DNA of 44,105 nt from Planctomycetota bacterium (lineage in GTDB: Bacteria > Planctomycetota > JAJSAM01 > JAJVHW01), in NCBI GenBank assembly GCA_022072415.1, contig JAJVHW010000088.1:1-44105 (forward strand), read 5' to 3'. Positions 6,964 to 15,832 of the stretch are shown here, piece after piece. Position 1 is the first letter of the stretch. Each line of letters starts with the position of its first letter. A model generated the notes under the pieces. That model did no database searches, was not told the DNA's origin, and worked only from the letters and a program-made list of their open reading frames with translations. The position numbers were made by a program, and so were the translations under genes.

Positions 6964-8730
6964 ATGGGTGATTCGCAGTCCAGTAACGTGGTGTTCCTGC
7001 TCGGCGCCGGGGCGTCGATCGCCGCCGGAGTTCCGGACACTCTCGGCTTCGCGCGCGAGTTCCAGGAGTCGGTCAGGTCGCGCGCGAGCGCGGCAGGTCC
7101 AGCGGGCGGACCGGACCCGGATGTTGCGCCCAGCGACGCGGAACACCTGGACTACGTCTTCGAGACCCTGAAGCCGCATGCGCGCGAGCGCCGCGTCGAC
7201 ATCGAACTTCTGCTCGAGGTGCTGACTCGCCTCGCGGACTGGGACGCCGACACTGCGCTCGCCTTCTGCAGCGACCGGGAGCTCGGCCGCCCGGGGCTGC
7301 GCGAATCGGCGGGTCGGCTCGCGAGGCTCCTCCGCGACTTCATCAAGAGCAAGGCGTTCGTGGATCCGTCGCGGGTCCAGCATCTTGCGCCGCTCGCGCA
7401 GTACGTGACGCACCACGGACGACTCGACATCGCGACACTCAACTACGACACCGCGATCGAGGAGTTCAGCGCAGCTCACGGGATCGAGCTGCACGACGGG
7501 TTCCGCCCCGAGTGGAGCCAGGACTCGATCGGCAAGGCGGCGCAGGGAATCCGCCTGATGAAGCTGCACGGGTCCGTCACGTGGTACCAGACCCCGGAGG
7601 GCCGCTACCGCAAGGAGAGTATCAACGTTCCGCAGTCGCGGGTCCGGATCGTGCAGGGCGGCGAGTCCGAGAGCCTGATGCTCTTCCCGGTCCGCAAGTG
7701 GGCCTACTCCGAGCCGATGGTGGGTCTCCTGTTCGAGTTCAAGAGGGTGCTGGAGGCGGAGTCCACGCGCGTCCTCGTCGTCGCGGGCTACTCCTTCCGC
7801 GACGACCATGTGAAGGTCGCGATCCGCGATGCGGTGCGCAACAACCGGCGGCTTGAGATCGTGCTCCTCGACCCGGATGCGTTCGGGATCAAGAGGCGCC
7901 TGCTCGCGCCCTGCGGCCAGGACTCCTGGCCGGAGGCGATGGAGCCGCGCATTCTGTGTCTGCCCTACCGATTCGAGCGGCTGCTTCCAGAGCTGAAGCA
8001 CAGGCTGCTCCGGTCCCTACTCTCCGGGCTCGATGCGGACGAACAGGAGCGCCGGCACCTTGCCGAGCGCGGCACGAAGAACTCGCCGGAGAGTGCAATG
8101 GCGCACTTCGCGGACTGTCAGCACGTCTCCAGGTTCGAGTCCTACATGGCGAGCTGCGAACCCGTCCGGACCGCGGAGCTCACGCTACGCGAGATCTCCG
8201 TCCGACTCGGTCAGGCGATCTGCTCCGATCCGACGATGGCGTTGGCGAGCCAGGCGCAGATCATTCAAGTCTTGCGAAACAGGCTCGTCGACCATCTCTA
8301 CTGCGACGTGCGAGTCGGCGACCGGGTCGTGCGCGCGAATTCGGAGTGGAGAACGGGCTCGCAGTCGCACGGTGGAAACGGCGCCGCGCAGTTGATCGAA
8401 GGACTCGCAGAGAGAGTGCAGCCGTACGTACGCGCCGCGCTCGGGAACCCGGCTTGGGGCGATCTGCTCGTCGAACGTCTTCGCGCAGTGTCGACCTACC
8501 TCCGGGAGGTCCACCGACTCACGGGCGACCTCGTCGAGTGTGCCGCGCGGCTCGGTGTCGATGAGTCCGTCAAGGCCGAAGCTCAGAGGCTCGTCGCCCA
8601 GGTTGCGCATCAGAAGATCGGGAGGTCGCTGGTCGGGCCCTCGGAGCCAGTGACCGCGGCCATGACTACGTGCCTGCGAGACCGGGTGTCGGAGATCCTG
8701 GAAGTTCTCGCTCCGCCCAGCTCGATCTAG
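6964..8730 (+). CDS. SIR2-domain protein, putative NAD-dependent defence effector (588 aa)
   Basis: The N-terminal half is a SIR2-type NAD-binding domain. It has LLGAGASIAAGVPD (G14-S18, dinucleotide binding), TLNYDT (N160, D162), the catalytic-type HG of KLHGS (H202) and VVAGYSFRDDH (G275-H282). The C-terminal 270 residues are helical and match nothing I recognise. Proteins with this layout are common in anti-phage systems, where SIR2 depletes NAD when infection is sensed. A defence role here is inferred from the domain and from its position as first gene behind the tRNA in a mobile element. The ATG at 6964 has no clear ribosome site. It stands alone on this strand, so any partner would be the nuclease gene on the opposite strand. 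Confidence 0.8.
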   Translation: MGDSQSSNVVFLLGAGASIAAGVPDTLGFAREFQESVRSRASAAGPAGGPDPDVAPSDAEHLDYVFETLKPHARERRVDIELLLEVLTRLADWDADTALAFCSDRELGRPGLRESAGRLARLLRDFIKSKAFVDPSRVQHLAPLAQYVTHHGRLDIATLNYDTAIEEFSAAHGIELHDGFRPEWSQDSIGKAAQGIRLMKLHGSVTWYQTPEGRYRKESINVPQSRVRIVQGGESESLMLFPVRKWAYSEPMVGLLFEFKRVLEAESTRVLVVAGYSFRDDHVKVAIRDAVRNNRRLEIVLLDPDAFGIKRRLLAPCGQDSWPEAMEPRILCLPYRFERLLPELKHRLLRSLLSGLDADEQERRHLAERGTKNSPESAMAHFADCQHVSRFESYMASCEPVRTAELTLREISVRLGQAICSDPTMALASQAQIIQVLRNRLVDHLYCDVRVGDRVVRANSEWRTGSQSHGGNGAAQLIEGLAERVQPYVRAALGNPAWGDLLVERLRAVSTYLREVHRLTGDLVECAARLGVDESVKAEAQRLVAQVAHQKIGRSLVGPSEPVTAAMTTCLRDRVSEILEVLAPPSSI

Positions 8731-9435
8731 AACGCGGCAGTGAGTTCAGGCCTACCTGCGGAGCGTAGGGCGCGCAGGCTCGGTCCGACGCGCCGTGGCT
8801 GCGTCCGAGGCAGCGTCCCAGCGCGTCTGGGAGGAACGAACGGCAGTCGCCAGGTTGATCGATGCAGTCCGTGAGACGACCATCGGCATGGCGCAGAGCC
8901 GCCTTGGCAGGACTCCCACCCTGGGCCTGCCCGGGACGGAGGAGCGTCCGTGCACGGCAGTGGTGCCGTGAGATCGCCGTCATGCCGCCTTGCGAGTTGG
9001 CCTGCGGGTGGTCCCTCCGACCGTCGAGAACAGCGGCGAGGCACATCGAGGGATCGGACAGATCAGGCGGCCCGCCGAAGCACGCTCACGAAGACCGTCG
9101 GCGCCGCCCGCTACCAGATAGACGAGCGCGTCCTCCGAGTCCGCGTCCAGATCGAGCGCGAACACCTGGTGAACTGCCGACCTGCGGAACTCGGCGTGAA
9201 TCTTGTCCAACGGCGGAGCCCTCCCAGTCGGCGGCGCACCTCATCCTTCGAGTCGATGAGATGGCGCGACGCATGGCTCCGAGGATGACCGCTCCGGGGG
9301 ACACCGTGTTGGCGCGGCGGCGAGACATGGCGGGATGCAGCGCGGACCGGCGACGTCGCCGCCTGCCGGCTCGCTGGGGAGAACCCCTCCAGCGACGCCC
9401 CACGAGACCGGCTCCAGGAATCTGCGGCCCGCCTC
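8731..9435 (-). pseudogene. Gene-poor stretch with a possible broken leftward gene (8980-9350)
   Basis: No intact gene is convincing in these 705 bp. On the minus strand one frame from about 9241 to 8980 reads well (HQVFALDLDADSEDALVY) but has no good start. A different minus frame just upstream contains HLIDSKDEVRRRLGGLRR, which would join it through a single frameshift near 9240. I read this as the possible remains of a small gene whose two halves are in different frames. It is also possible that both are chance open frames. Bases 8731-8979 hold nothing I can name. Confidence 0.25.
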
Positions 9436-10071
9436 TCAGCGACCCGTCGCCAGCAATCGGCCGAGGAGCAGGACACCCGCGTGCCACGCGCCGCGGGGAC
9501 CTTGCGGCGGCCATCGCATCGGCGGGGCCTCGCCCCACACCGCGAACTGCGCCGCGCCCGAGTCGAGAAGCCGCGTAGCGGCGCTCAAGGCAGACTCCCG
9601 GACGCACTCGGTCTCCTCCCTGCGACGCGAGTAGGGCGCGCCGAATGCGGCGGCGATGCGGAGCCCATGGCCGTCGGGGTAATCGGCGACCTGCCGTTCC
9701 GCGGCGTCGAGCATTGACGTGAGGACCGTTCCGAGCCGCTCCTCGCCCGGCCTGACCGAGATCCAGTCGTGCTTCAGCTCAAGCACGTAGTCCGAGCTGC
9801 CGATCCCGACGTAGAGGTCCGCTCTCCCTCGCCGCCGGCCTCCTGGCTTGCGGATGGCCCACTCCTCGACCGCCACGCCGCCAGCAAGCCAGGCCGCGGT
9901 TGCAACGGTGCCCACCAGCGAACGCTCCTGCTGCCACGCGAGCGTGTCCTCGCGGTCATGAAGCGCCGGGTACTCGGCGACCATCCGTGCCCATCGCGCC
10001 AGCACCGGGCGGAGAGGCTCCAGTTCCGATGCTCGGATCTCGCCCCCGGGGTCCGTTCTGAAGCTCGACAT
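9436..10071 (-). CDS. Putative PD-(D/E)XK nuclease-like protein (211 aa)
   Basis: The central segment GRADLYVG...DYVLELKHDW has the D...E-x-K spacing of PD-(D/E)XK nucleases (about residues 85-106), preceded by a helical region with WQQERSLVG. The family includes restriction and repair enzymes and nuclease effectors. The exact fold cannot be proved by eye. The start at 10071 is preferred because GGAGGTG lies 11 nt upstream; an earlier ATG at 10137 lacks a site. It lies downstream of the integrase gene on the same strand with a gap of about 160 bp, and faces the SIR2 gene across a decayed stretch. It could be part of a SIR2-associated defence module or an unrelated cargo gene. Confidence 0.55.
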   Translation of the reverse strand: MSSFRTDPGGEIRASELEPLRPVLARWARMVAEYPALHDREDTLAWQQERSLVGTVATAAWLAGGVAVEEWAIRKPGGRRRGRADLYVGIGSSDYVLELKHDWISVRPGEERLGTVLTSMLDAAERQVADYPDGHGLRIAAAFGAPYSRRREETECVRESALSAATRLLDSGAAQFAVWGEAPPMRWPPQGPRGAWHAGVLLLGRLLATGR

Positions 10072-10234
10072 CTCTTGGCGCCACCTCCGCGGCGGTACGA
10101 TGCTCGCCGAACCGGCGCGAGGTGGGAAGCCGGTCAATCCCGACGCTGGGTCGAAGGGCGGCGCCGTGCCGCTGGCCGGGACGTGCGGCGACTGTCAGTT
10201 GTCCCTCGGACCGCCCGCGTGACGGCGCCGTCCG

Positions 10235-11530
10235 CTACGTCCCGAAGTTCATCCCCATGACCGCCTCGCGCCTCCGCTCCGAGAGGGCCTTCGCGTAGAT
10301 CTGCGTCGTCGAGAGGTCGGCGTGCCCGAGCTGCTGCTGGAGGTCGGTCACGGCGCCCGCGCGTTCGAGGAAGTAGGTCGCGAAGGTGTGGCGGAAGCTG
10401 TGGAAGGTGAGATCCGCGCGGCCGGCGAGGCCAGCGCGGGCCAGCGTGATGCGCATGCTCGACTTGACGCTCTGGTACGGGCGGTTTCGCCGGGAGAGGA
10501 AGACGTGGTCGCCGGGACCGGCGGGAAGCCCCGTCTTCCGCTGCCGAGCGCGGAGCCGGTCGAGCTCCGCATGGAGCTCTGGATGCAGGTCGAGCGAGTC
10601 GCTCGATCCGGTCTTCTGCCGGAAGAGCGCGATCTTCCCGCGGCCGAAGTCGATGTCCTGCCACCTGAGCCGCGTGAGCTCGCACTTGCGCGCGCCGGTG
10701 AAAACAGCTGCTGCGACGAGTCCCCGGAACCGCCAAGGGGCCTTCCGGATCATCGTCCGGACATCCGCCTTCCGAAAGACGCCGCGGGAGTGCCGGGGCT
10801 CCTTCAGCTTGCGGAGCCCGGCGATGGGGTTGGCCGGGATCAGGCCGTCGAGCACGGCCTCGGCCAGAACGCGCGAGAGGAACTGCTGGTCGCGGTTGAC
10901 CGTCGCCGCCGACACCGTGCGCAGGGAGGGCTCGACCGACCGTCGCGCGTTGGGCACGTTGCGCACCCCGCGCCGCCACGCCCGGTAGTCGAGGAAGCTC
11001 GACGCCGTGACATCGCAAAGCCGTACGGCCGGGCGGTCGTCCCGCGGCCCGAAGAATCCAGAGAGTGCGCGGAGGTTCGCCTCGTAGAGCCCGATCGTCC
11101 CCCTCGCGAGCGAGGCGCGAAGCCGGCGATCGACGAGCTGCCTCGCATACTCCACGAGCGGCGGCGATGCGCCGGGCGTTCTGCGAGCGGCAGGACCGCC
11201 GGCCTGCGGCGCCGGACGGAAGGTGGCGCGCGCCGCGTCGATCGGCGCCCGCGCGCCCTTAATGACGTCTTCGTTCAGATCGGATGTGACGCCCCGCGCG
11301 GCGCGGCTCGCCCCGGCGTGGGTCCTCGGCGGCACGTAGCCGTCGTCGTGCATGCGGATTCGAAGCTCGTCGAGGAACTCCTCGGCGTCGCGCTCGGTGT
11401 CGAAGTGCCGGGTGAGCCTGCGCCGCGCGACGGGGTCGCTCCACTGGGCCGACCAGGTCGTCCGCCCCGACGGCCAGGAGCGGGCGAACACCCGCCCGAA
11501 CCGCCGTCTCGTGCTGGTTCGATCGCTCAT
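10235..11530 (-). CDS. int: Tyrosine recombinase / integrase (431 aa)
   Basis: This is a site-specific recombinase that would integrate and excise the element. The catalytic set is complete: R281 (TGARKCELTRLRW), K306, H377-x-x-R380 (HSFRHTFAT), H403 (QLGHADLST) and Y412 (TQIYAKA). Residues 10-70 form an arm-type or AP2-like N-terminal region with Trp residues, and about 125-235 is a SAM-like core-binding domain. The start at 11530 is chosen for GGAGG 7 nt upstream; an ATG 7 codons earlier is possible. It points toward tRNA-Pro about 3.5 kb away, which fits integration at that tRNA, although cargo genes lie between. Confidence 0.92.
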   Translation of the reverse strand: MSDRTSTRRRFGRVFARSWPSGRTTWSAQWSDPVARRRLTRHFDTERDAEEFLDELRIRMHDDGYVPPRTHAGASRAARGVTSDLNEDVIKGARAPIDAARATFRPAPQAGGPAARRTPGASPPLVEYARQLVDRRLRASLARGTIGLYEANLRALSGFFGPRDDRPAVRLCDVTASSFLDYRAWRRGVRNVPNARRSVEPSLRTVSAATVNRDQQFLSRVLAEAVLDGLIPANPIAGLRKLKEPRHSRGVFRKADVRTMIRKAPWRFRGLVAAAVFTGARKCELTRLRWQDIDFGRGKIALFRQKTGSSDSLDLHPELHAELDRLRARQRKTGLPAGPGDHVFLSRRNRPYQSVKSSMRITLARAGLAGRADLTFHSFRHTFATYFLERAGAVTDLQQQLGHADLSTTQIYAKALSERRREAVMGMNFGT

Positions 11531-11672
11531 GAGGCTGCCTCCGTCCTGCAACTCCGGGAGCCCGGAGCAAGCGGCATCGATTGACGCTCTGCGCGCGGCC
11601 GGGATCGAGTGTGTTCGGGCGAGGCAGGGCGCCGTGCGCGGCTGGCGCCGAGGCGCGTCGAGAGGCCCGGAA

Positions 11673-12521
11673 CTACTTGCCCGGACCGGGCCCGGTCCAC
11701 CGCTCGAATGCGTCGAGGAACGCCTCGATCTGGCCCTTCTTCCCGGAGAAGACCTCGGCCAGCCGGGGCGGTCGCTGAACCCTCCGCGCGCGGTCGGCCC
11801 ACTTCTTGTCGAGGAGCACGAAGTGGGAGACGGCCAGGGGCACGGCCGCGTGGAGCAGGTCGAACATGTCGTTCGGCGTCACGCCGGCGGAATCGCGGAG
11901 CGCCGAGTGGGCGAGACGGCGCGAGATCTGGACGCAGGCCGCCTCGTCCCCTCGCAACGGGGGGAGCCGCGTGTGGCCGTCCACCACGGCGCGCCGCGCG
12001 TCCTCGAACTGCGAAGCCGCCTCCTCCCGGCTCGATTGGAGCTGCGGGCGGAGCTGCTCCTGGAGCGCTGAGCCGATCCCGCAGACCTGATGGAGGGACC
12101 AGGGTCCGATCGCGCCGCCCGACTCGAGCGCGAGTACGAGGGCGAAATCGAAGTCGAAAGTCGCCCCCGTCTCGTCGCCGCATTCGGAGGCGCGTGCGGC
12201 GACCGCATCGACGTTCGGGTCGATCACCATGAAGCGGTGGCCGACCGCACGGAGCAACCGCTCGAGGTCGTCCATCGACCTCCCGGGCCCCTGGACCGCC
12301 ATCTCGATCATGTGAAGGGACGAGAGGACGAGCGTGCCCCCTGCATGGAGCCTCGCGATGAACCTCTCCGAGTGCCTGGGGTCCTCGGCGATCTGGCCCA
12401 TGACGCCGTGGTCGAGGTAGATGCCGGGCGGAGTCGGCCGGAACTCGATCCGGCGTCCGCCTCCGGGCGTCGCGGAGACGTGCATGCGGGGAGCGTAGCC
12501 CGGGGAACCGACGAGCCTCAC
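11673..12521 (-). CDS. PIN-like domain protein (282 aa)
   Basis: The pattern suggests a PIN-type nuclease fold. An N-terminal acidic site lies in IYLDHGVMGQIAED, a central conserved Glu in SSLHMIEMAV, and a C-terminal block in NDMFDLLHAAVPLAVSHFVL followed by LDKKWADRA. That last block resembles the D-L-x-H-A-A...LxTxDxxF region of PIN proteins. The substrate would be RNA or DNA. The GTG at 12521 directly follows the stop of the HTH gene, suggesting coupling; an internal ATG at 12485 is the alternative start. It is probably co-transcribed with the HTH gene. No partner antitoxin other than that HTH protein is visible. Confidence 0.5.
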   Translation of the reverse strand: MRLVGSPGYAPRMHVSATPGGGRRIEFRPTPPGIYLDHGVMGQIAEDPRHSERFIARLHAGGTLVLSSLHMIEMAVQGPGRSMDDLERLLRAVGHRFMVIDPNVDAVAARASECGDETGATFDFDFALVLALESGGAIGPWSLHQVCGIGSALQEQLRPQLQSSREEAASQFEDARRAVVDGHTRLPPLRGDEAACVQISRRLAHSALRDSAGVTPNDMFDLLHAAVPLAVSHFVLLDKKWADRARRVQRPPRLAEVFSGKKGQIEAFLDAFERWTGPGPGK

Positions 12522-12785
12522 TCACGCGGCACCTCCGAAGAGATGCCGCCCGCCGCGGCGTCGCGGCGGCGGCTGAACCGTCTTCGCGGCGAGGAACGCC
12601 AGCACGTCGCTCACCCGGAAACGCCGGACGCGCGGCGCAACCTCGATCACCGGGATCCCGCCCGGCCGTCCGGCGAGCCGGTAGACGGTCGCGCGGTCCA
12701 CGCCGAGGTGTCGTGCGACGTCGTCAGCCGTGACGAGCGGCTCGCCGAAGTACGACATCTCCCGCGGGCCATCGCTGCCGCTCAT
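12522..12785 (-). CDS. Excisionase/AlpA-like helix-turn-helix protein (87 aa)
   Basis: Residues about 17-68 are a MerR/AlpA-type winged HTH: LVTADDVARHLGVDRATVYR, then IPVIEVAPRVRRFRVSDVLAFL. Proteins of this type serve as excisionases or control genes of integrative elements. The gene lies upstream of the PIN-like gene and close to the integrase, fitting a directionality factor. Two starts are possible, 12785 and 12758, with weak sites at both. It is divergent from the possible HEPN gene, with about 60 bp between them for promoters. Confidence 0.75.
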   Translation of the reverse strand: MSGSDGPREMSYFGEPLVTADDVARHLGVDRATVYRLAGRPGGIPVIEVAPRVRRFRVSDVLAFLAAKTVQPPPRRRGGRHLFGGAA

Positions 12786-12847
12786 CTCCGTTGGCTGTCC
12801 TGTAGGCTGTGGATACTCCGGATCTTCGGTCGAGAAAGAGGCGCGTC

Positions 12848-13636
12848 GTGATCTCCATCAAGTTCCAAGACCTGCGCGCCCTGGAGCTGACGGTCCAGGA
12901 CCCGCCGCCGACGAGCGCTCTTCGCCCGGTGCTCCTCCCCGTCTACATGGAAGAGATCGACTCCGCGGTTGCCGTGCTCAACGAAGTCCACCGCGCGCAC
13001 CGTCAGGATGTCGAGCGCAACATCCATCCGGTGATGCCGACTGCCAACCGCGCGACGTGGAAGCGCGGTTGGGAGGCGAAGGTCGATCAGATCAAGCCGC
13101 GAGAGCTCTACCGCGTGGTCGCCTACCTGATGTACGCGACCACCCTGGCTGGCGTAGTCCGCGCGGCGTACGACGATCTGATGAAGAAGTTCGCGGCGGC
13201 GAACGACGCGGAGGCGTCGCGCATCGTGGCCGCGCATGCGACGCGGATCGAAGCAGCTCGCACGGCGTACGCGCCGGTGTTCAAGGTCCGGAACAAGGTC
13301 TTCGCCCACACGGCGCTGGCGAAGCCCGATCGCCCCGACGACACGGCGTCGATGAAGTACTCGTCGCTCCAGTACCTCATCGGCAATCCATGCGGGTTCG
13401 GGCCTGAGGGCCTGTGCTTCGGCGGCGACTGGACGTTCGATGGCGATCCGAGCCCTTCGCTCAGGACGATCGGCGTCTACAGCCTCCACATCGAGACGCG
13501 CCACCTCTTGGCTGCGTGGCGCCAACTCCTTGACGAGGCAGTCATGTCGCTCGCTGCACTGCCGGACGCAGACGTCCTCAGGGCGCGCGATGGAGCCGTC
13601 AGCGTTCGACGGCTTCGTCCGGCTTCTCCGACGTAG
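12848..13636 (+). CDS. Hypothetical protein with HEPN-like R-N-x4-H motif (262 aa)
   Basis: I do not recognise it with certainty. The chain is mostly helical, and near residues 148-154 reads RNKVFAH, which fits the R-x4-6-H motif of HEPN ribonucleases such as AbiU2-like proteins. A C-terminal helix with SLHIETRHLLAAWRQLLDEA follows. The GTG at 12848 has AAGAGG 6-7 nt upstream and is preferred to a GTG at 12809. Its stop is only 8 bp from the convergent stop of the methyltransferase. HEPN proteins often act in toxin-antitoxin or abortive infection systems; that role is inferred from one motif and the mobile setting. Confidence 0.55.
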   Translation: MISIKFQDLRALELTVQDPPPTSALRPVLLPVYMEEIDSAVAVLNEVHRAHRQDVERNIHPVMPTANRATWKRGWEAKVDQIKPRELYRVVAYLMYATTLAGVVRAAYDDLMKKFAAANDAEASRIVAAHATRIEAARTAYAPVFKVRNKVFAHTALAKPDRPDDTASMKYSSLQYLIGNPCGFGPEGLCFGGDWTFDGDPSPSLRTIGVYSLHIETRHLLAAWRQLLDEAVMSLAALPDADVLRARDGAVSVRRLRPASPT

Positions 13637-13644
13637 GCGGTCGC

Positions 13645-14904
13645 TCATGCCTCGGACCTGGCGGAACTCCGCTGCCGCTCCGCCTGCTCGCCCGTGTACT
13701 CCTCCCAGCGACGCACGGCGACATCGACGTAGCGCGGGTCGAGCTCCAGCCCGGCGAACCGCCGCCGCTCTCGCACGGCTGCGATCAGCGTCGTTCCCGA
13801 TCCGAGGAAGGGGTCGAAGACGAGGTCGCCCGGCTCGCCGTGGTTCCGGATCGGCCGCGCCATCACTTCGCAGGGCTTCTGCGTCCCGTGGACCGTCGTC
13901 CCGGTGCCGTCGCCCGCCGCCACCTCCCAGACCGTCGACTGCGTCCGGTCCCCGCACCAGCGGGCCGGACGCCCCTTCCGCACGGCGTACCACGCGGGTT
14001 CGTGGCCCCAGTGGTAGGCGCCGCGTCCGATCGCGAACCGCGGCTTCTTCCAGATCACCTGCGCGCGGATCTCGAAGCCGGCGTCGTGGAGGTTCGCGGC
14101 GACCGTCCCGGCGTGGAGCGCCGCGTGCCAGACGTAGGCGACGTCGCCCGTGAAGAGCTGCCAGGCCGCGGTCCAGTCGGCGCGGTCGTCGTTCATCACC
14201 TCGCCGGTCCGCTTCGTCTGCGCGATGCCCGCGTCGTTGCGCCACGCCGGGCGGTACAGGATTCCGTATGGCGGATCGCTCACCATCAGGAACGGCCGGG
14301 CGCCGGCGAGGACGCGCCGCACGTCAGCGGCGTCGGTCGCGTCGCCGCAGAGGAGCCGGTGCTCGCCGAGGATCCAGAGGTCCCCGCGCCGGGTCACCGG
14401 CTCCTTCGGCGGCTCGGGGACCTGGTCGGGGTCGCTCGCGCCCGCGACCGCTCCCCGGAGCCGCGCGATCTCGGCGGAGGAGAACCCCGTCAGCGCCGCG
14501 TCGAAGTCCGGCGCGTCCGCGAGCGCACCGAGTAGACGTCCGAGCACGTCCTCGTCCCAGTCGGCGAGTTCTGCCGTCCGGTTGAGCGTGATCCCGAGCG
14601 CCGTGGCGTTGAGGTCATCGACGTCCACCTCGACCACGTCGGCTTCCACGGCGCCCATCTCGCGGAGCACGGCGATGCGGCCGTTTCCGCCGATCACGCG
14701 GCCGGTTCCCTTCTGCACCAGCACCGGCTCCACTTGCCCGAACCGGGCGAGGCTCGCCCGGATCGCTTCGAGGTTGCGCGGCCCGTGCTTTCGTGCGTTC
14801 GCCGGGTCGAGCGTCAACGCGTCCAGCCGGCGGCGGACGATCTGCAAGCCGCCGCGGCGGGGCATCCCGGACTCCGTGGCGGGCGTCGCGTCGTGGGTGC
14901 TCAT
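13645..14904 (-). CDS. ParB-domain / DNA methyltransferase fusion (419 aa)
   Basis: Residues 20-110 are a ParB/Srx-like domain (LTLDPANARKH, GGNGRIAVLREMG). Residues 175-405 are a class-beta DNA methyltransferase with catalytic DPPYG at 210-214 followed by FDPFLGSGTTL (363-373) for S-adenosylmethionine. That motif order is typical of N6-adenine or N4-cytosine enzymes carried by phages. The ATG at 14904 follows GGAGGAAAG and overlaps the stop of the upstream small gene as TGATG, so translation is coupled. No restriction partner is adjacent. It probably marks element DNA or evades host restriction. Confidence 0.9.
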   Translation of the reverse strand: MSTHDATPATESGMPRRGGLQIVRRRLDALTLDPANARKHGPRNLEAIRASLARFGQVEPVLVQKGTGRVIGGNGRIAVLREMGAVEADVVEVDVDDLNATALGITLNRTAELADWDEDVLGRLLGALADAPDFDAALTGFSSAEIARLRGAVAGASDPDQVPEPPKEPVTRRGDLWILGEHRLLCGDATDAADVRRVLAGARPFLMVSDPPYGILYRPAWRNDAGIAQTKRTGEVMNDDRADWTAAWQLFTGDVAYVWHAALHAGTVAANLHDAGFEIRAQVIWKKPRFAIGRGAYHWGHEPAWYAVRKGRPARWCGDRTQSTVWEVAAGDGTGTTVHGTQKPCEVMARPIRNHGEPGDLVFDPFLGSGTTLIAAVRERRRFAGLELDPRYVDVAVRRWEEYTGEQAERQRSSARSEA

Positions 14905-15194
14905 CAGGGCTTTCCTCCGGTCGCGCGCAGGTAGGCTGCGGCGACGTGATTGACGACCCTCGTGGCTTCGGGATCGACGGTGCGGTCCTCCCGGCAGAGC
15001 TGGTGGGCGCGCAGCACGGCGCCGAGCCTCTCGACCTGGCGGACGGGCAGGCCCGAGAGCCGCGCCCACTCGGTGAGGAGCGCCCGGGCTGCGAGGGAGG
15101 GCCCGACGAGGGGCCAGGCGAGGACCAGCATCCGCGCGGGCTCGCTCTTCGCGAGCACCGAGACGGCGACGGCGGTACGGGCCGGGTCGCTCAC
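14904..15194 (-). CDS. Small phage-type protein of unknown function (96 aa)
   Basis: The product begins with SDPARTAVAVSVLAKSEPAR and is a short helical protein with two conserved-looking Trp (AWPL, TEWARL). The GTG at 15194 overlaps the stop of the P27 terminase gene as GTGA and has GAGGAG about 8 nt upstream. Its own stop overlaps the methyltransferase start. This tight four-gene coupling supports it as a real gene. No family is recognised. Confidence 0.7.
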   Translation of the reverse strand: MSDPARTAVAVSVLAKSEPARMLVLAWPLVGPSLAARALLTEWARLSGLPVRQVERLGAVLRAHQLCREDRTVDPEATRVVNHVAAAYLRATGGKP

Positions 15195-15685
15195 CGGCCC
15201 TGCTCCTCGGGCGTCCGGAAGAAGTAGCGCCGCCGCCGTGCCTCGGCCTCGGGGCTCCGGACGCGCGGGGGTGTCGAGCTGACGCGGGACCGCGCGGACG
15301 GCGAGAGCCCGAACTCCTGCGCGAACTTCCGGAGCGCCTCGCGCGCGGCCTCCATCCGGCGGAGCTCCGGATGCGCGGAGAGACCGCCCCGGGCGTCCGC
15401 CACGGTCGTCCCCTCCTCGCGAAGGACGCGCATCGCGTCCGCCATGTCGCTCCACGCGGTGCAGTAGCCGACGAGCGCCGCGGAGTCGATCTCCTCGACC
15501 AGGCCGCGCGCACGGAGGAGCGGGATGATGCGGTCCCACTCCTCGCGAGCGAGCGGGGGGAGCCAGGGCGGCGGCGTCGGGACGCCGGGCGCAGGCACCG
15601 GCTCGCCGCGGGACCTGTGGGGGCGGAACGTCCCTCGCGCGAGCTTCGTCGCGCTCGGGAGCGGCGGCGGGCCTCGCCTACCCAC
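15191..15685 (-). CDS. Phage terminase small subunit, P27 family (164 aa)
   Basis: The start MGRRGPPPLPSATKLARGTF, the PPPWL...AREEWDRI core, and the helical segment ALVGYCTAWSDMADAMRVL, then PELRRMEAAREALRKFAQEF and SPSARSRV are the layout of P27-type small terminases. These bind pac/cos DNA and present it to the large subunit. The GTG at 15685 has a G-rich site upstream. It lies in a leftward operon with the small gene and methyltransferase, while the large terminase is about 4 kb away on the other strand, which is unusual for phages. Confidence 0.85.
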   Translation of the reverse strand: MGRRGPPPLPSATKLARGTFRPHRSRGEPVPAPGVPTPPPWLPPLAREEWDRIIPLLRARGLVEEIDSAALVGYCTAWSDMADAMRVLREEGTTVADARGGLSAHPELRRMEAAREALRKFAQEFGLSPSARSRVSSTPPRVRSPEAEARRRRYFFRTPEEQGR

Positions 15686-15832
15686 GGGGCACCCCCCCTG
15701 TTCCCGAGCCGATTACCTGGCCGCGCGGAAATGCGAGGCAGGCAGCGGTCCATCGGCCGAGGGTGGGCACGTTCGCTCCCCCCCTCCCGGGTGCGCCGGT
15801 CCGTGCATGCCGCCTGAGAACTCTGGCGGCGG

